Notes: generated from the sequence alone by a model not told the origin. 64,000 nucleotides of DNA from Arthrobacter sp. ISL-65 (GCF_018613795.1 NZ_JAGGPN010000041.1:1-64000); one strand, 5' to 3'. Counted from the first letter of the stretch, positions 27,287 to 36,256 are shown. Translations and numbers: made by a program.

Positions 27287-28525
27287 CTACTCTCCCGCGA
27301 CTCTCAGGGCCGGCCGGTTCATTTTCAAGGCACCAGCAAAGACGCTGGCCTCCCCTGCGATGACCTCCGCCATTACCTGGCCGCAGATGGGCCCGCTTGC
27401 GATGCCCCATGCGTGACCGACATTGATATAGGCGCCGTCAGCGCGATCGACGATGGGCAGGTTGTCACTTGTTTCGCTTCCGAGACCGGCCCAAAGACCG
27501 GTGACGCCGTATTCAGCCAGGGTTGAGTATCTGTCCAAGGTTGTGGAAACCATCGCGTTTGTAGCGTTAATGCTGATGTGGGGATTGAGGGAGCCCCGTC
27601 CGTCAAAACTGTTGCCAATGAATATTGACCCTCCGCGGTTTTGGGCGATCGAGTCGTCATAGTCAACGAACGAGGACCCAGACGTCCCGCCCGGGCCCTT
27701 TCCAGCACTGGAGCTGCTTGGGCGAGGAAAAACCGCGGCGTCATAAGTTGGAAGGTCAGTAAGCGCCCCGCATCCGTAAACTCCCCTGGGTCCATGCATT
27801 ATGGCGTTCAAGTGCGTGTCTACGGGCTGAGTCAGCATCTGGCCTACTCTGGCGGTGCCGATCGGAACATCGATCCCCTCGGCCCGGAGGTTGGTTGACC
27901 AAGCGCCCGTTGCCCACATCACGCCTGATGCGTGAATTTCGCCCCGGACAGTGCGGACCCCTGTTACGGTTTCGCCATTTCGCAGGGTCGAAAGAACAGA
28001 GGTGTTTTCAAAAGTGCGGATGCCGGCCCGCACACAGGCGCTAGCCAGAGCGTTGACGAACTGCACACCATCTATCTGGGCATCATCGGCGCAAAAGACG
28101 GCTCCGAGAGCACCCTCCGGAAGGATGGAGCAGTGCTTCTGAGCCTCCTCCCGACTGATCAGGGTTGCATCCAGGCCAGCTGCCCGGCGGTCGGCAGCAT
28201 AGTCTTCAAGAACTCGGCCCTGTGCTTCACTTTCGAAGAAAAAAAGGCCGCCTTGATTGCGATAGTCAAACACGTCGCCAAGTTCGCTTAAGTAGTCCTG
28301 GTACTTTTCCTTGCCGGCTTTAGCGAGTGACAGTTCGTCCCCTGTGCGCCGCGTCTGCAGCCAAAGGGAGCCCGGGTTTCGTCCGGAAGCACCGTAGGTA
28401 GGAAACCGCTGCTCCACGACGACGACGTCGAATCCCCGCTTGCGCAGCTCCCAAGCGGTGCAAAGCCCCACAATTCCTGCTCCTATGACGACAATGTCAC
28501 CTGTCGCAAGTGTGTCAGCGCTCAT
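27287..28525 (-). CDS. FAD-dependent amine/amino-acid oxidoreductase (DadA/glycine-oxidase type)
   Basis: A 412-residue D-amino-acid-dehydrogenase/glycine-oxidase family flavoprotein. The FAD fold starts IVVIGAGIVGLCTAWELRKR (11-30), then VVVEQRFPTYGASGRN. The substrate domain and the C-terminal FAD contact (GLWAGLGSETSDNLPIVDR, then GHAWGIASGP) are complete. Such enzymes oxidise a C-N bond of an amino acid or secondary amine. The start at 28525 fits the motif position and has AAGAAGG upstream; the frame is open 80 codons further but that part is low quality. It is divergent from the PucR gene, its likely regulator, and has a close paralogue at 34949-36175. Confidence 0.88.
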   Translation of the reverse strand: MSADTLATGDIVVIGAGIVGLCTAWELRKRGFDVVVVEQRFPTYGASGRNPGSLWLQTRRTGDELSLAKAGKEKYQDYLSELGDVFDYRNQGGLFFFESEAQGRVLEDYAADRRAAGLDATLISREEAQKHCSILPEGALGAVFCADDAQIDGVQFVNALASACVRAGIRTFENTSVLSTLRNGETVTGVRTVRGEIHASGVMWATGAWSTNLRAEGIDVPIGTARVGQMLTQPVDTHLNAIMHGPRGVYGCGALTDLPTYDAAVFPRPSSSSAGKGPGGTSGSSFVDYDDSIAQNRGGSIFIGNSFDGRGSLNPHISINATNAMVSTTLDRYSTLAEYGVTGLWAGLGSETSDNLPIVDRADGAYINVGHAWGIASGPICGQVMAEVIAGEASVFAGALKMNRPALRVAGE

Positions 28526-28884
28526 GGCAAGATACCTTCTTCCTCGGGGCTGTCCTGTGGCCCTCTTCGTTAGTCTTCCAGATAGACGAATCCGATAGCA
28601 GGGTGAGAAGTCCTTGACGCTTGATTTTCCAGAGGTCAAGCCCATGCAACATGACCTACACGCCAGAGAAAGCAAGCAGGCCCCATATGCCAGCCGTAGG
28701 GTGTTCGAGTCTCTACCTGCGACGTTAGGAGCCCACCAGCACTGGTGTAATTGTTTCTTGTCCAACGTTCCTCGAAGAGCATTAGAATTCTCACAGGGGG
28801 AGGGCTAAATTTCTGGTCTAGTCTGGGCGAAAGCGGTAGGCGAGGCCAGCCGCCCGTCCCGGTCTCTTCCCGAAAGAGTTCCCT
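28526..28884. promoter_or_regulatory. Divergent promoter region, FAD oxidase / pucR
   Basis: 359 bases without a gene, expected to hold both promoters and the PucR site. A small hairpin, CTCTT at 28864-28868 and AAGAG at 28874-28878, covers the only purine-rich sequence ahead of the pucR ATG and might limit its translation. No long palindrome is evident. Confidence 0.35.
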
Positions 28885-30552
28885 ATGATAGATGATCCCA
28901 CCTCCATACCACTTGGAGCTGTTCTCGCCGACTTGGGTCCTGCTGCGAAGCTCGTCGCGGGGGCCCCTTCCCAGCAGTCCAGGCAGGTTCGCGGCGCTGT
29001 TGTTTTGCTGAAGCCGGAAGACTTACCAGCCGACATCGATGTGGTTGTCATATGCCCAGGTGCCGAAAGCTTTAGAGACCTGGCTGCGGCCACCCACCAC
29101 GGGCTGGGACGAGTAATCTTCGTTACGGCGTCCGAGTCATCCCTTTCTGAAGGGATCGAAGCCGTCGGGGAGCAGCACGTTGTCATCGCCGTTGATCCAG
29201 CCCTGAACGTCGCTGACGTCGTGATGTCATTTTCCCGATCGATGCAGATGCCTGAGGAGTCCGTTTCCCGTAGGTTGGCTTCCTTGCAGAGGGCCCTCAG
29301 TCAGGCGATGACGGAAACTGAGCCGATTCCGGCGCTACTATCCCGCTTGGCGCACGTGTGTAATTCCACCGCAGTCCTGATCGACAGATTCGGTAAGACT
29401 GTCCATGCCACCGGTCCCACACCTATGTCGCTTCTGTTTGAAGAGATCGGCCGCACCTCGGCCGACTCCCAGAACGTGGACGTGGACGGATGGCGGGGGG
29501 TGGCAGCCAGAATTTCGGCTCCTGACGAGGCTGACTCGCATTTCGGTTGGCTCGTCATCACAGCCCGGCGGGCGAATTTTCCGGATAGCCATTCAACCTC
29601 CGCGGCTCACGTGGCGGCAACCCTGGTGGAGGCCAGCCAGCGAATGGCCGTGGCAGCCCGACAGCAAGAACGAGCCATACGCACTGCAGTGCTTGAGGAA
29701 GCGCTGGCATTGCGCCGAGAGCCTCACAATCCCGAACTGGCTGCCCGGATCACGGCTTTCGGTCTATCTTTTGCGGACGAGTTGCGGACCATTGTTTTTC
29801 GGCCGATTCGTCCTGCAGTTGCATCGCGATCATTGCCAGCGATAGAGGATCTGTCGGAAATTTTGGGCAAAGCGCTGGAGTCGCAGTCCATCGCGTACCT
29901 CATGACCGCCAAGGACAAGACATTAACCATAGCGGCGCAGTGCAGCGTTCAGGCCTTCCGGCGTGTGATCGTGGCGGAAGGCTCGAAACTCCCGGGCGCC
30001 CTCATTGGAATCGGCCGCAGTGTGCACGGTTTAGGAGACATTCTGGACTCTTACCAGGATGCGCAGCTGGCGGTTCGGACCCTTCGCCGCAATTCGCGGG
30101 GTCCAAAAGTTATGGCCTACGAAGACTTCAACTACGCAACGAGGCTTTTCGCTGACGTGGGTTTCGACAAGATGATCAAATGGGCCCAGGAGTTCCTGAA
30201 GCCCCTGGAGGGACGCGAACTGCTTGTTGAGGGTCTTCAGACCTACTTTGAACATGCTCAAAACATCAATGCCGCGGCTGACTTTCTGGAAATCCACCAC
30301 AACTCTTTGCGCTACCGGATAGCCAAAGCTGAAGAAATCCTGGGCATCAATTTGAGGGAACCTGGTGCCGTTTCTTCCGTCTTCTTGGCACTGACAGCCC
30401 TTGAGCTTGGACGGATTCAGCAGCCGCGGCCCAAGTCGTCGGGCGACACTGGACGAAGCCGTAGGCCATCGGACGTCGAAGCAAGCGATGTCCTGCCCTA
30501 CTCGAGGCCATCCGCCGAACGAGCCGGCGTAGTTCATGCACCTGGCAGATGA
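28885..30552 (+). CDS. PucR-family transcriptional regulator
   Basis: A 555-residue PucR/CdaR-type activator. The N-terminal region (1-120) resembles the PucR sensory domain, the middle is GAF-like (about 150-240), and the C-terminus carries the PucR HTH: LLVEGLQTYFEHAQNINAAA, then FLEIHHNSLRYRIAKAEEIL (about 450-495). PucR proteins typically switch on purine or amino-acid catabolism when substrate is present. It is divergent from the FAD oxidase and is the best candidate regulator of the 24.9-28.5 kb genes, perhaps also of the paralogous cluster at 33-38 kb. The last 50 residues are Arg/Ser-rich and beyond the family end. Confidence 0.88.
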   Translation: MIDDPTSIPLGAVLADLGPAAKLVAGAPSQQSRQVRGAVVLLKPEDLPADIDVVVICPGAESFRDLAAATHHGLGRVIFVTASESSLSEGIEAVGEQHVVIAVDPALNVADVVMSFSRSMQMPEESVSRRLASLQRALSQAMTETEPIPALLSRLAHVCNSTAVLIDRFGKTVHATGPTPMSLLFEEIGRTSADSQNVDVDGWRGVAARISAPDEADSHFGWLVITARRANFPDSHSTSAAHVAATLVEASQRMAVAARQQERAIRTAVLEEALALRREPHNPELAARITAFGLSFADELRTIVFRPIRPAVASRSLPAIEDLSEILGKALESQSIAYLMTAKDKTLTIAAQCSVQAFRRVIVAEGSKLPGALIGIGRSVHGLGDILDSYQDAQLAVRTLRRNSRGPKVMAYEDFNYATRLFADVGFDKMIKWAQEFLKPLEGRELLVEGLQTYFEHAQNINAAADFLEIHHNSLRYRIAKAEEILGINLREPGAVSSVFLALTALELGRIQQPRPKSSGDTGRSRRPSDVEASDVLPYSRPSAERAGVVHAPGR

Positions 30553-31034
30553 ATGGCGTCTACGACCGGGTCAAACGCTAATTTGCAGCGTTGTTGATCC
30601 ACGTCTACGGCTTTAGGACGTGAGGCAGGCAGCTGCGCCGCCGGTCGCTCTGGGACATCACTTTGGTGCACCTCACGAACCGGTCGACGCCGCCTGACAG
30701 AACTCGGAATCAAACAAGTGACATTCAACCTGCGACCGCGCCGATGCTCGGCAGCACGCCTCCCGACGCCGAGAAGATAGGGGGCCAGCCGCCGCGTCCT
30801 TCGTCATCCTCGCCAGCGAAGACCACCCTGAGGAAGTCCTGGGCCTTACCGAGAAGTGCCTCGGCGCTCAGTGCCCTACGAGCCCACCGCCCGTGTGGTC
30901 GACGTCTTCAATCTCCGAGGTATCGAACCCGCCGGTGCGCCCCCTCAAACCTGTGGGTGGGTACAAGACAGCCACAACCAGAATGGTAAGTGGACTAACT
31001 TGACTTGGCGGCAGGTGAACAGCTAATTTTTAGA
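30553..31034. other. Intergenic region with weak terminator and SDR promoter
   Basis: About 480 bases. AACGCT at 30574-30579 and AGCGTT at 30587-30592 form a short stem after pucR. The middle part may be remnant coding sequence, but no family is recognised. TTGACT at 31000-31005 with TAATTT at 31024-31029 (18-base spacing) is a plausible promoter for the SDR gene. Confidence 0.4.
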
Positions 31035-31050
31035 TAAGTCGTTCGACTTA
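31035..31050. promoter_or_regulatory. Palindromic operator of the SDR-tetR operon
   Basis: TAAGTCG-TT-CGACTTA is a perfect 7-base inverted repeat located just downstream of the predicted -10 box and 27 bases before the SDR start. Position and symmetry fit the site of the TetR protein encoded second in the operon. Confidence 0.6.
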
Positions 31051-31076
31051 CCTAATATCAGCGGAAAGTAATCAAC

Positions 31077-31832
31077 ATGAATCGTCTTGCTGGCAAGCGC
31101 GCCCTCATCACCGGTGGCACGAGTGGGATCGGTCTGGAGACCGCGCAGCGTTTCGTTGCGGAGGGAGCCGATGTGCTGGTCACGGGTGTAACCCCAGCCA
31201 GCATCGAAAGAGCGCGGCAGATCCTAGGGGAGAAGGTTCCTGTGGTGCAGGCCGATGCGCGCGATATTGACGCGCAGCGAAGCCTGGCCGAGCGTGTCCG
31301 TGAGCACTTCGGCGAGCTCGACGTTGCCTTCTTGAACGCCGGCGTCTCTGACTGGCGGCCGTTTGAGGACCATACGGAGGATAGTTTCGGACGGCTCTTC
31401 GATATCAACGTCAAAAGTGTTTTCTTTCTGACGCAGGCCCTGGTGCCGGTGCTGGCCAACCCTTCCTCGGTCATCCTTAACGCCTCCAACAGTGCTCATG
31501 GCGGCTATGGCCAGTCGAACGCCTATGCCGCGACCAAGGCGGCAGTGGCCTCCCTCATGCGGTCGTGGAACGCGGACCTGCTCAGGTCACACGGCATCCG
31601 GTTCAACGCGGTCAGTCCCGGGCCCGTGGACACCCCGCTGTACTCTAAACTTGGCATCGAGGATCCAGCGCATCAGACAGCGGTTTTGGAGGCGATCAGC
31701 TCCGGAATCCCGCTGGGCCGCATGGGGAGGCCTGAAGAGGTCGCGGAGGCAGTCGTTTACCTGGCCTCGGATGTCTCCGCCTTCGCAGTGGGTCAGGATC
31801 TTATCCTGGACGGTGGTCAGACCGTCCTCTGA
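31077..31832 (+). CDS. Short-chain dehydrogenase/reductase (SDR)
   Basis: A 251-residue classical SDR. The cofactor motif is TGGTSGIG (12-19), followed by LNAGVSDW and the catalytic Ser (137 or 139), Tyr150 and Lys154 in NAYAATKAA. The C-terminal GRMGRPEEVAEAVVYLASD and GQDLILDGG are typical of full-length family members. It reduces or oxidises a carbonyl/alcohol with NAD(P)H. It is followed 40 bases later by a TetR gene and preceded by a palindrome, the common layout of a TetR-repressed, stress- or ligand-inducible reductase. Confidence 0.9.
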   Translation: MNRLAGKRALITGGTSGIGLETAQRFVAEGADVLVTGVTPASIERARQILGEKVPVVQADARDIDAQRSLAERVREHFGELDVAFLNAGVSDWRPFEDHTEDSFGRLFDINVKSVFFLTQALVPVLANPSSVILNASNSAHGGYGQSNAYAATKAAVASLMRSWNADLLRSHGIRFNAVSPGPVDTPLYSKLGIEDPAHQTAVLEAISSGIPLGRMGRPEEVAEAVVYLASDVSAFAVGQDLILDGGQTVL

Positions 31833-31871
31833 AAGTTGGAATGTGGTTGAGATGCGGGGGAGGGCGTGGGA

Positions 31872-32564
31872 ATGACGGAAGCGGACCGTGATCAAGCGGA
31901 AGCCGGTGGCGACTTGTGCAAGGCCGGCTATCACGCGCAGATCAAAGCGGAGAATCGCGCGCGCATTATTCGCGCCGCCCGCGACCTCTTTCTCGCCAAA
32001 GGGTACGACAAAACCTCCCTGGCCCAGATCGCCGGGGAGGCCCGCGTCTCCACCGGCACCCTCTTCAAGCGGTACCCTTCCAAGGCTGAGCTGTTCGCGG
32101 CCGTCAGCTCCGAGCAGTGGCAGTTGGATGTAGAGTACGCCGAACCGCCTCCTCCCGGTGATCCCGAGTACGGTCTGGACCACATCGGCCGCGACTACGC
32201 GTGCTTGATCTCGCGGACCGGCACCGCGGCGCTGTGCCGTCTCATCATCACTGAACTTCCCCAGATGCCGGAGCTTGCCGACATCGTCGGCACCGGCTTC
32301 GCCATCGACCGCGGTCCCTTCTTCGAGCGCCTGCGCGATTACCTCGACGCCGAAGCGCGGGCTGGCACACTCGACTTCCGGTCGGCCGACGGACAGAGGC
32401 AGCCGGCATCCGCAGTAGCCGAACAGTTCCTCGGCATGATTTGTGGCCAACTCCTGTGGCCTCAACTCGTGCGAACCGACTTTGTCCCGCCCGATCCCAC
32501 CGACACCACGATTGTGGACGAAGCCGTAGCCCTCATGCTTACGCGCTATCGCGCTGGATCCTGA
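31872..32564 (+). CDS. TetR-family transcriptional regulator
   Basis: A 230-residue TetR protein. The HTH lies at about residues 28-75 (RARIIRAARDLFLAKGYDKT, then IAGEARVSTGTLFKRYPSKA), with the typical F-x-R-Y-P-S-K end. The C-terminal ligand and dimerisation domain is family-specific. GGGGAGGG upstream is better spaced for ATG at 31872 than for GTG at 31866. It is the probable repressor of its own operon through the palindrome at 31035-31050. The ligand is unknown. Confidence 0.9.
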   Translation: MTEADRDQAEAGGDLCKAGYHAQIKAENRARIIRAARDLFLAKGYDKTSLAQIAGEARVSTGTLFKRYPSKAELFAAVSSEQWQLDVEYAEPPPPGDPEYGLDHIGRDYACLISRTGTAALCRLIITELPQMPELADIVGTGFAIDRGPFFERLRDYLDAEARAGTLDFRSADGQRQPASAVAEQFLGMICGQLLWPQLVRTDFVPPDPTDTTIVDEAVALMLTRYRAGS

Positions 32565-32700
32565 ACTACGCACTTCCGACTCGTTGGTTCCGGGAGGTAG
32601 GCACCAGAGATCACAGACTCTGGCACAGCCGCGTTTGGTGACGCCTCAACGCCAATCTCCATTCACATGCTCTCCGTCCAGGCCGGTTGGGCCGGAAAAG

Positions 32701-32734
32701 GCCCCTCCTCCCGGTTGATTCCGGGAGGAGGGGC
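32701..32734. terminator. Strong bidirectional terminator
   Basis: A perfect 14-base stem, GCCCCTCCTCCCGG at 32701-32714 and its complement at 32721-32734, with a six-base loop. It lies between the convergent tetR (ends 32564) and adenylate kinase (ends 32783) genes. Confidence 0.85.
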
Positions 32735-32782
32735 TGTCTCACGGAGAGTAGGTCCCCAATTTTTTGCGAAATGGGGTGGCAA

Positions 32783-33418
32783 CTAGACCAGCAGCGTCCG
32801 CTCGAGGCCGCGACCGGCCGCTACGGTGGTCTGCCCTGACGACCATCCGAGCATAAGATCCAGTGTGGTCGAAACCCTGCCGGATACTTCCGAGATACTG
32901 CCGAGCCCCTCCACCTCCGTAACGATGCCGCGCTCGTTGTACCGGGACGTAACGGCGGTTGTTTGCTCGAAATACAGTTCCATCCTGCTTCTTATGACTT
33001 CCGCGGTGTCGTCCGAGCGGTTTTGGCGTTCGGCCCGCAGGAGCAAGCGCTGGACCAGCTCTTCTGTTTCAGCTGTGAGCTGCAGTACGAGGTCGAGTTC
33101 GTAACCCTTGGCTGCAAGGATCTCGTCGAGATAGTCAACCTGACCTAGAGTGCGGGGATATCCATCCAAAAGAAATCCGTTGTCCACGTCGTTTTGTTCC
33201 AGGCGCTCACGAACCATAGCGTTCGTCACCGCATCCGGTACAAATTGCCCTGCATCCAGATATGATTTGGCGGTTTGTCCCAACCGTGTCTCGTTTTTGA
33301 CGTTTTCGCGGAAGATGTCGCCGGTTGAAATGCTGACGATCCCGAACCGCTTTGCAATGTACGTTGCTTGAGTACCTTTGCCAGCTCCGGGGGGACCTAT
33401 GAGAAGCATTCTGATCAC
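32783..33418 (-). CDS. adk: Adenylate kinase, accessory copy
   Basis: A 211-residue short-type adenylate kinase (ATP + AMP to 2 ADP). It has P-loop GPPGAGKGT (8-16), AMP-binding STGDIFRENV, the core LLDGYPRTLGQVDYLD and a short LID without zinc cysteines (RAERQNRSDD). About 20 extra residues follow the usual actinobacterial length. The normal chromosomal adk sits in the ribosomal-protein cluster; here it is the last gene of a catabolic operon overlapping the deacetylase gene by four bases. A likely job is removing AMP made by the acyl-CoA ligase upstream. Confidence 0.92.
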   Translation of the reverse strand: MIRMLLIGPPGAGKGTQATYIAKRFGIVSISTGDIFRENVKNETRLGQTAKSYLDAGQFVPDAVTNAMVRERLEQNDVDNGFLLDGYPRTLGQVDYLDEILAAKGYELDLVLQLTAETEELVQRLLLRAERQNRSDDTAEVIRSRMELYFEQTTAVTSRYNERGIVTEVEGLGSISEVSGRVSTTLDLMLGWSSGQTTVAAGRGLERTLLV

Positions 33419-34347
33419 GGGAGCATCCTATCCAGCGGACCGAGGTCATCCTGAGCGGGCTTGGAAACAGCGGGGGAGGACGCCGCCACTGGCGTAGTGT
33501 CGTCTTGCCAGCAGTTGAAGAGCTCGGAAAGAGTGGGAAACCATACACCTTCGAATGAAGTGACGTGGTCGAGGAACTTTTCGAGCATTACTAGGTTGTG
33601 CGCTCGTCCAATGGTCTGCGGGTGCAGTGTCCAGGTCATTGCGCCCCCGGCGCATCGCTCGTATGCGAAATTGAAACTGTCAATCCAGCGAGCCAGAACA
33701 GTCTCGTTGCTCTGCATAAGCGGGCTGCCCTTAAAGGATTCAAGTTCCGGGAAATCGTCGAGGAACCAAGACACGGGGAACTCAAGCACGCTGCTCTCCG
33801 GACCGAAGGTGTTTCCCTCTTCCTCGCTAACACCGACGACCATTCGCGGCCGGTAGGGCTCGAAGTCTCGGCCCATTAGGGACGAATCCCAGTCAAACTC
33901 GAATTTCGCAAGGAGATCGAGGGTGTTGTCGGTAACGTCCAGTGCCGGTGAGCGGTATCCCCACGGACGTTTGCCCAGGAGCTTTTCGTGCTGGGCTATT
34001 TGCAGTTCCAGCAGCCGTTCTTCCTCGGCCCGATCGAGTGAAGGAACATATTCGTGGTAGACGCCGTGAGCGCCGATTTCATGGCCGGACTCGACAATGG
34101 CTTCCACTGAGCTGCGGAAAGTTTGCATCGTGTGTGTAGGCACACACCATGTCGTAGTGATTCCGTAGCGCCTGAAGACATCGAGAAGTCGAGGGGCACC
34201 GACCAGGGCACCAAATTCTCCTCTGGACATCAAAGACTGGGACGTTGAGCGAAAAGTGCCTAGCCATACGCTCTGGGCGTCAAAATCGGGGCTTAGAGAA
34301 ACGGCCAGGCGTTTGCCCTCTGGTAGATGAAGAGACACTACGAGCAA
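33415..34347 (-). CDS. Polysaccharide-deacetylase-family hydrolase (PuuE/PgdA-like)
   Basis: A 310-residue NodB-homology protein. Motif 1 is LSPDFDAQSVW (metal-binding Asp pair), motif 2 is HGVYHE (His-x3-His) and the later YRSPALDVTDNTLDLL is motif 3-like. This arrangement is closer to the PuuE-type allantoinase-like and imidase subgroup than to chitin deacetylases. No signal peptide is present, so it acts in the cytoplasm, probably hydrolysing an amide, imide or ring C-N bond. It overlaps the adenylate kinase start (ATGA) and follows a MaoC gene on the same strand. Confidence 0.8.
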   Translation of the reverse strand: MLVVSLHLPEGKRLAVSLSPDFDAQSVWLGTFRSTSQSLMSRGEFGALVGAPRLLDVFRRYGITTTWCVPTHTMQTFRSSVEAIVESGHEIGAHGVYHEYVPSLDRAEEERLLELQIAQHEKLLGKRPWGYRSPALDVTDNTLDLLAKFEFDWDSSLMGRDFEPYRPRMVVGVSEEEGNTFGPESSVLEFPVSWFLDDFPELESFKGSPLMQSNETVLARWIDSFNFAYERCAGGAMTWTLHPQTIGRAHNLVMLEKFLDHVTSFEGVWFPTLSELFNCWQDDTTPVAASSPAVSKPAQDDLGPLDRMLP

Positions 34348-34405
34348 CTTTCTTTTTCAGGCAACGGAAACCGCCTTGATGAATTTTGAGGTTCGTGAAC
34401 TGAGC

Positions 34406-34903
34406 CTAGACCGGGCGACGGGAAAGAAGGACGATCCAGTCGCCTTCCTGGCAGATCACGCCGTCCTGATTCAGAATTTGAACCCGGGTAGTCACAACTC
34501 CCCGGTCGGGCTTGCTGGCAGACGGCTTGATGCCAATCACTTCTTCGCGAACACTGATGGTGTCGCCAATACGGATAGGGGCACGGAGGTTCCAGTTGTC
34601 GATCCCCAGAAAGGCGATTGCTGAACCGTTCTTCCATCCCAGTGCCATTTCCAGCCCAAAGGCAATTGAAAGTGCGCCGGGACCATGAAAGAGCCTGGTG
34701 CCAAATTCTGTAGTTTTGGCGTACTCCTCGTTGGTGTGCAGCGGGTGCATGTCTCCGGACCATGTGGCGAAGGTTACGACATCGAACTCCGTGACGGTTC
34801 TTCCTGCGGAGGTCCACTGCTGTCCGAGATCCAGCTCTTCCAGGTAGCGCACGGCTGACTGATTGGTCGTGCCGAGTAGGTGAGTAGTCAATGTTTGATT
34901 CAC
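34406..34903 (-). CDS. MaoC-family (hot-dog) enoyl-CoA hydratase, copy 1
   Basis: A 165-residue single-domain MaoC-like hydratase/dehydratase, which adds water to or removes it from an acyl-CoA. The active-site stretch has the conserved Asp/His: TFATWSGDMHPLHTNEEYAK, followed by RLFHGPGALSIAFGLEM. A paralogue at 41269-41763 on the plus strand shares the same blocks (ATWSGDMHPLHTNQEYA; FHGPGTLAIAFGLEM). The two copies flank the island and may be alternative subunits or act on successive intermediates. Confidence 0.87.
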   Translation of the reverse strand: MNQTLTTHLLGTTNQSAVRYLEELDLGQQWTSAGRTVTEFDVVTFATWSGDMHPLHTNEEYAKTTEFGTRLFHGPGALSIAFGLEMALGWKNGSAIAFLGIDNWNLRAPIRIGDTISVREEVIGIKPSASKPDRGVVTTRVQILNQDGVICQEGDWIVLLSRRPV

Positions 34904-34948
34904 TTCCGTATAGTTTCTGGTGCTCTGGTGGCGGGGTGGGTGCCAGAG

Positions 34949-36175
34949 CTAATAGCGAATGACTCCGTCTACCGGGGTGGTCAGGGACGGCCGGTACAGG
35001 GAAAGTTCCTCGAGGGAGTGGCTGAGGCGGTCGCCTGAGATCAGTTCGGCCACCAGCTTTCCCGTGATCGGGCCGGCCAAGTTGCCGTAGACGTGCCCGG
35101 TGGCCAGAACCAGCCCGGGAAGTTCCTCCACCTCGTCAACGATCGGGAGGGAGTCAGCTGTGGCGGGGACGAGGCCGGCCCAGGCACGTTCAATGCCAAG
35201 GGACCTGTAGTTGGGGAAAGTCTTGAGCAATGAATCAATGGCCAGCTTGAGACCGGCGGCAGGCAACCTGTCGTCGAGTTGGTCGGGGTAGTCCATCGGG
35301 CAGCCTATGAACAGGTTCCCGTCCTCGGTCTTGGCCACACACTCCATGTGCTCGAGACCCGTTGACTGGTCCTCTGAAGGGGAGGTGAAGTACTCATCCC
35401 TGTAACTGGGGAGGTTCCGAATGTGCGCGTATTGCTTCGCAGCCAGCGGTCCATTCAGGATTTTATCGAGCTTCTCCTCTACAGGAGCCAGAAGTACAGC
35501 CCCCAGCCTGTGTGGCTTGATGGGTACCGTTACGCCCTCTGTTTCGAGCATCGTAGACCAGACACCACCCGCCCAAACGACCTTATCCGCCGAAACGTTG
35601 CCGCCGACTGTCCGTACTCCGACTACCTTCGAGCCATTCCGCAGGAGTCCGAGGACCGGCGTGTTTTCATGGATTCGAACTCCCAGCCTTCGGCATTCCT
35701 GCGCCAAGGCGAGGACAAACTTCGGCGTCCGAATTTGGCCATCTTCCGGGCTGAACGTTGCCCCAATAACGTCGGGCGGCAATATCGGGGCGGCTTCGTG
35801 AGCGGCCTGGTCGTCCAGGAGTTCGGCTTTGAATCCGTCAGCGATCCGGGCTTCCACAAATTCCTTGTAGACCCGCCGCTGATCATCCGTGTAGAAGAAC
35901 GTCATGGCGCCGTTGCTTCTATATTCGAAAGATGGCCCGAGGATATCTGCAAAGTCGTCGTACAGGGCCCTACCTGCACGGGTCAGTTCGACCGCGTAGT
36001 CTCCGTGGCGATTCTGCATATGAAGGAATCCGAGATTTCGCCCGGAAGCCCCGTGACCGAGTTCCCGCTGCTCGAGAAGCACAACATCGTGCCCTTTTGA
36101 AGCAAGAAAATAGGCGGTTGATACGCCCACTATTCCGCCGCCTACAACGACCACACCGGCCTTGTCGAGGTTCAT
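34949..36175 (-). CDS. FAD-dependent amine/amino-acid oxidoreductase, second copy
   Basis: A 408-residue DadA/glycine-oxidase-type flavoprotein. It has FAD fold VVVVGGGIVGVSTAYFLASK (8-27), then LLEQRELGHGASGRNLG, and C-terminal GLVPATADSLPIVDE with ATGHVYGNLAGP. It is clearly related along its whole length to the enzyme at 27287-28525, with matching GASGRN, SILP/PILPP and NGE/GVRTV blocks. In this operon it sits between the CoA ligase and a MaoC hydratase, suggesting that an amine or amino-acid group is oxidised during degradation of an acyl substrate. Confidence 0.88.
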   Translation of the reverse strand: MNLDKAGVVVVGGGIVGVSTAYFLASKGHDVVLLEQRELGHGASGRNLGFLHMQNRHGDYAVELTRAGRALYDDFADILGPSFEYRSNGAMTFFYTDDQRRVYKEFVEARIADGFKAELLDDQAAHEAAPILPPDVIGATFSPEDGQIRTPKFVLALAQECRRLGVRIHENTPVLGLLRNGSKVVGVRTVGGNVSADKVVWAGGVWSTMLETEGVTVPIKPHRLGAVLLAPVEEKLDKILNGPLAAKQYAHIRNLPSYRDEYFTSPSEDQSTGLEHMECVAKTEDGNLFIGCPMDYPDQLDDRLPAAGLKLAIDSLLKTFPNYRSLGIERAWAGLVPATADSLPIVDEVEELPGLVLATGHVYGNLAGPITGKLVAELISGDRLSHSLEELSLYRPSLTTPVDGVIRY

Positions 36176-36256
36176 TTCGTCATGTCCTAACTTCGTCTTG
36201 ATGCAACACGTATGAGGGGTGCCGAATCGTGAATTGTCGGTGTATGAAGCTGGCTC

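Noticed and set aside
28800..28884. Possible riboswitch in the GC-rich pucR leader
   Set aside because: The purine-rich and GGGCG/CGCCC elements do not match any riboswitch consensus I can reproduce; only a small RBS hairpin is supportable.
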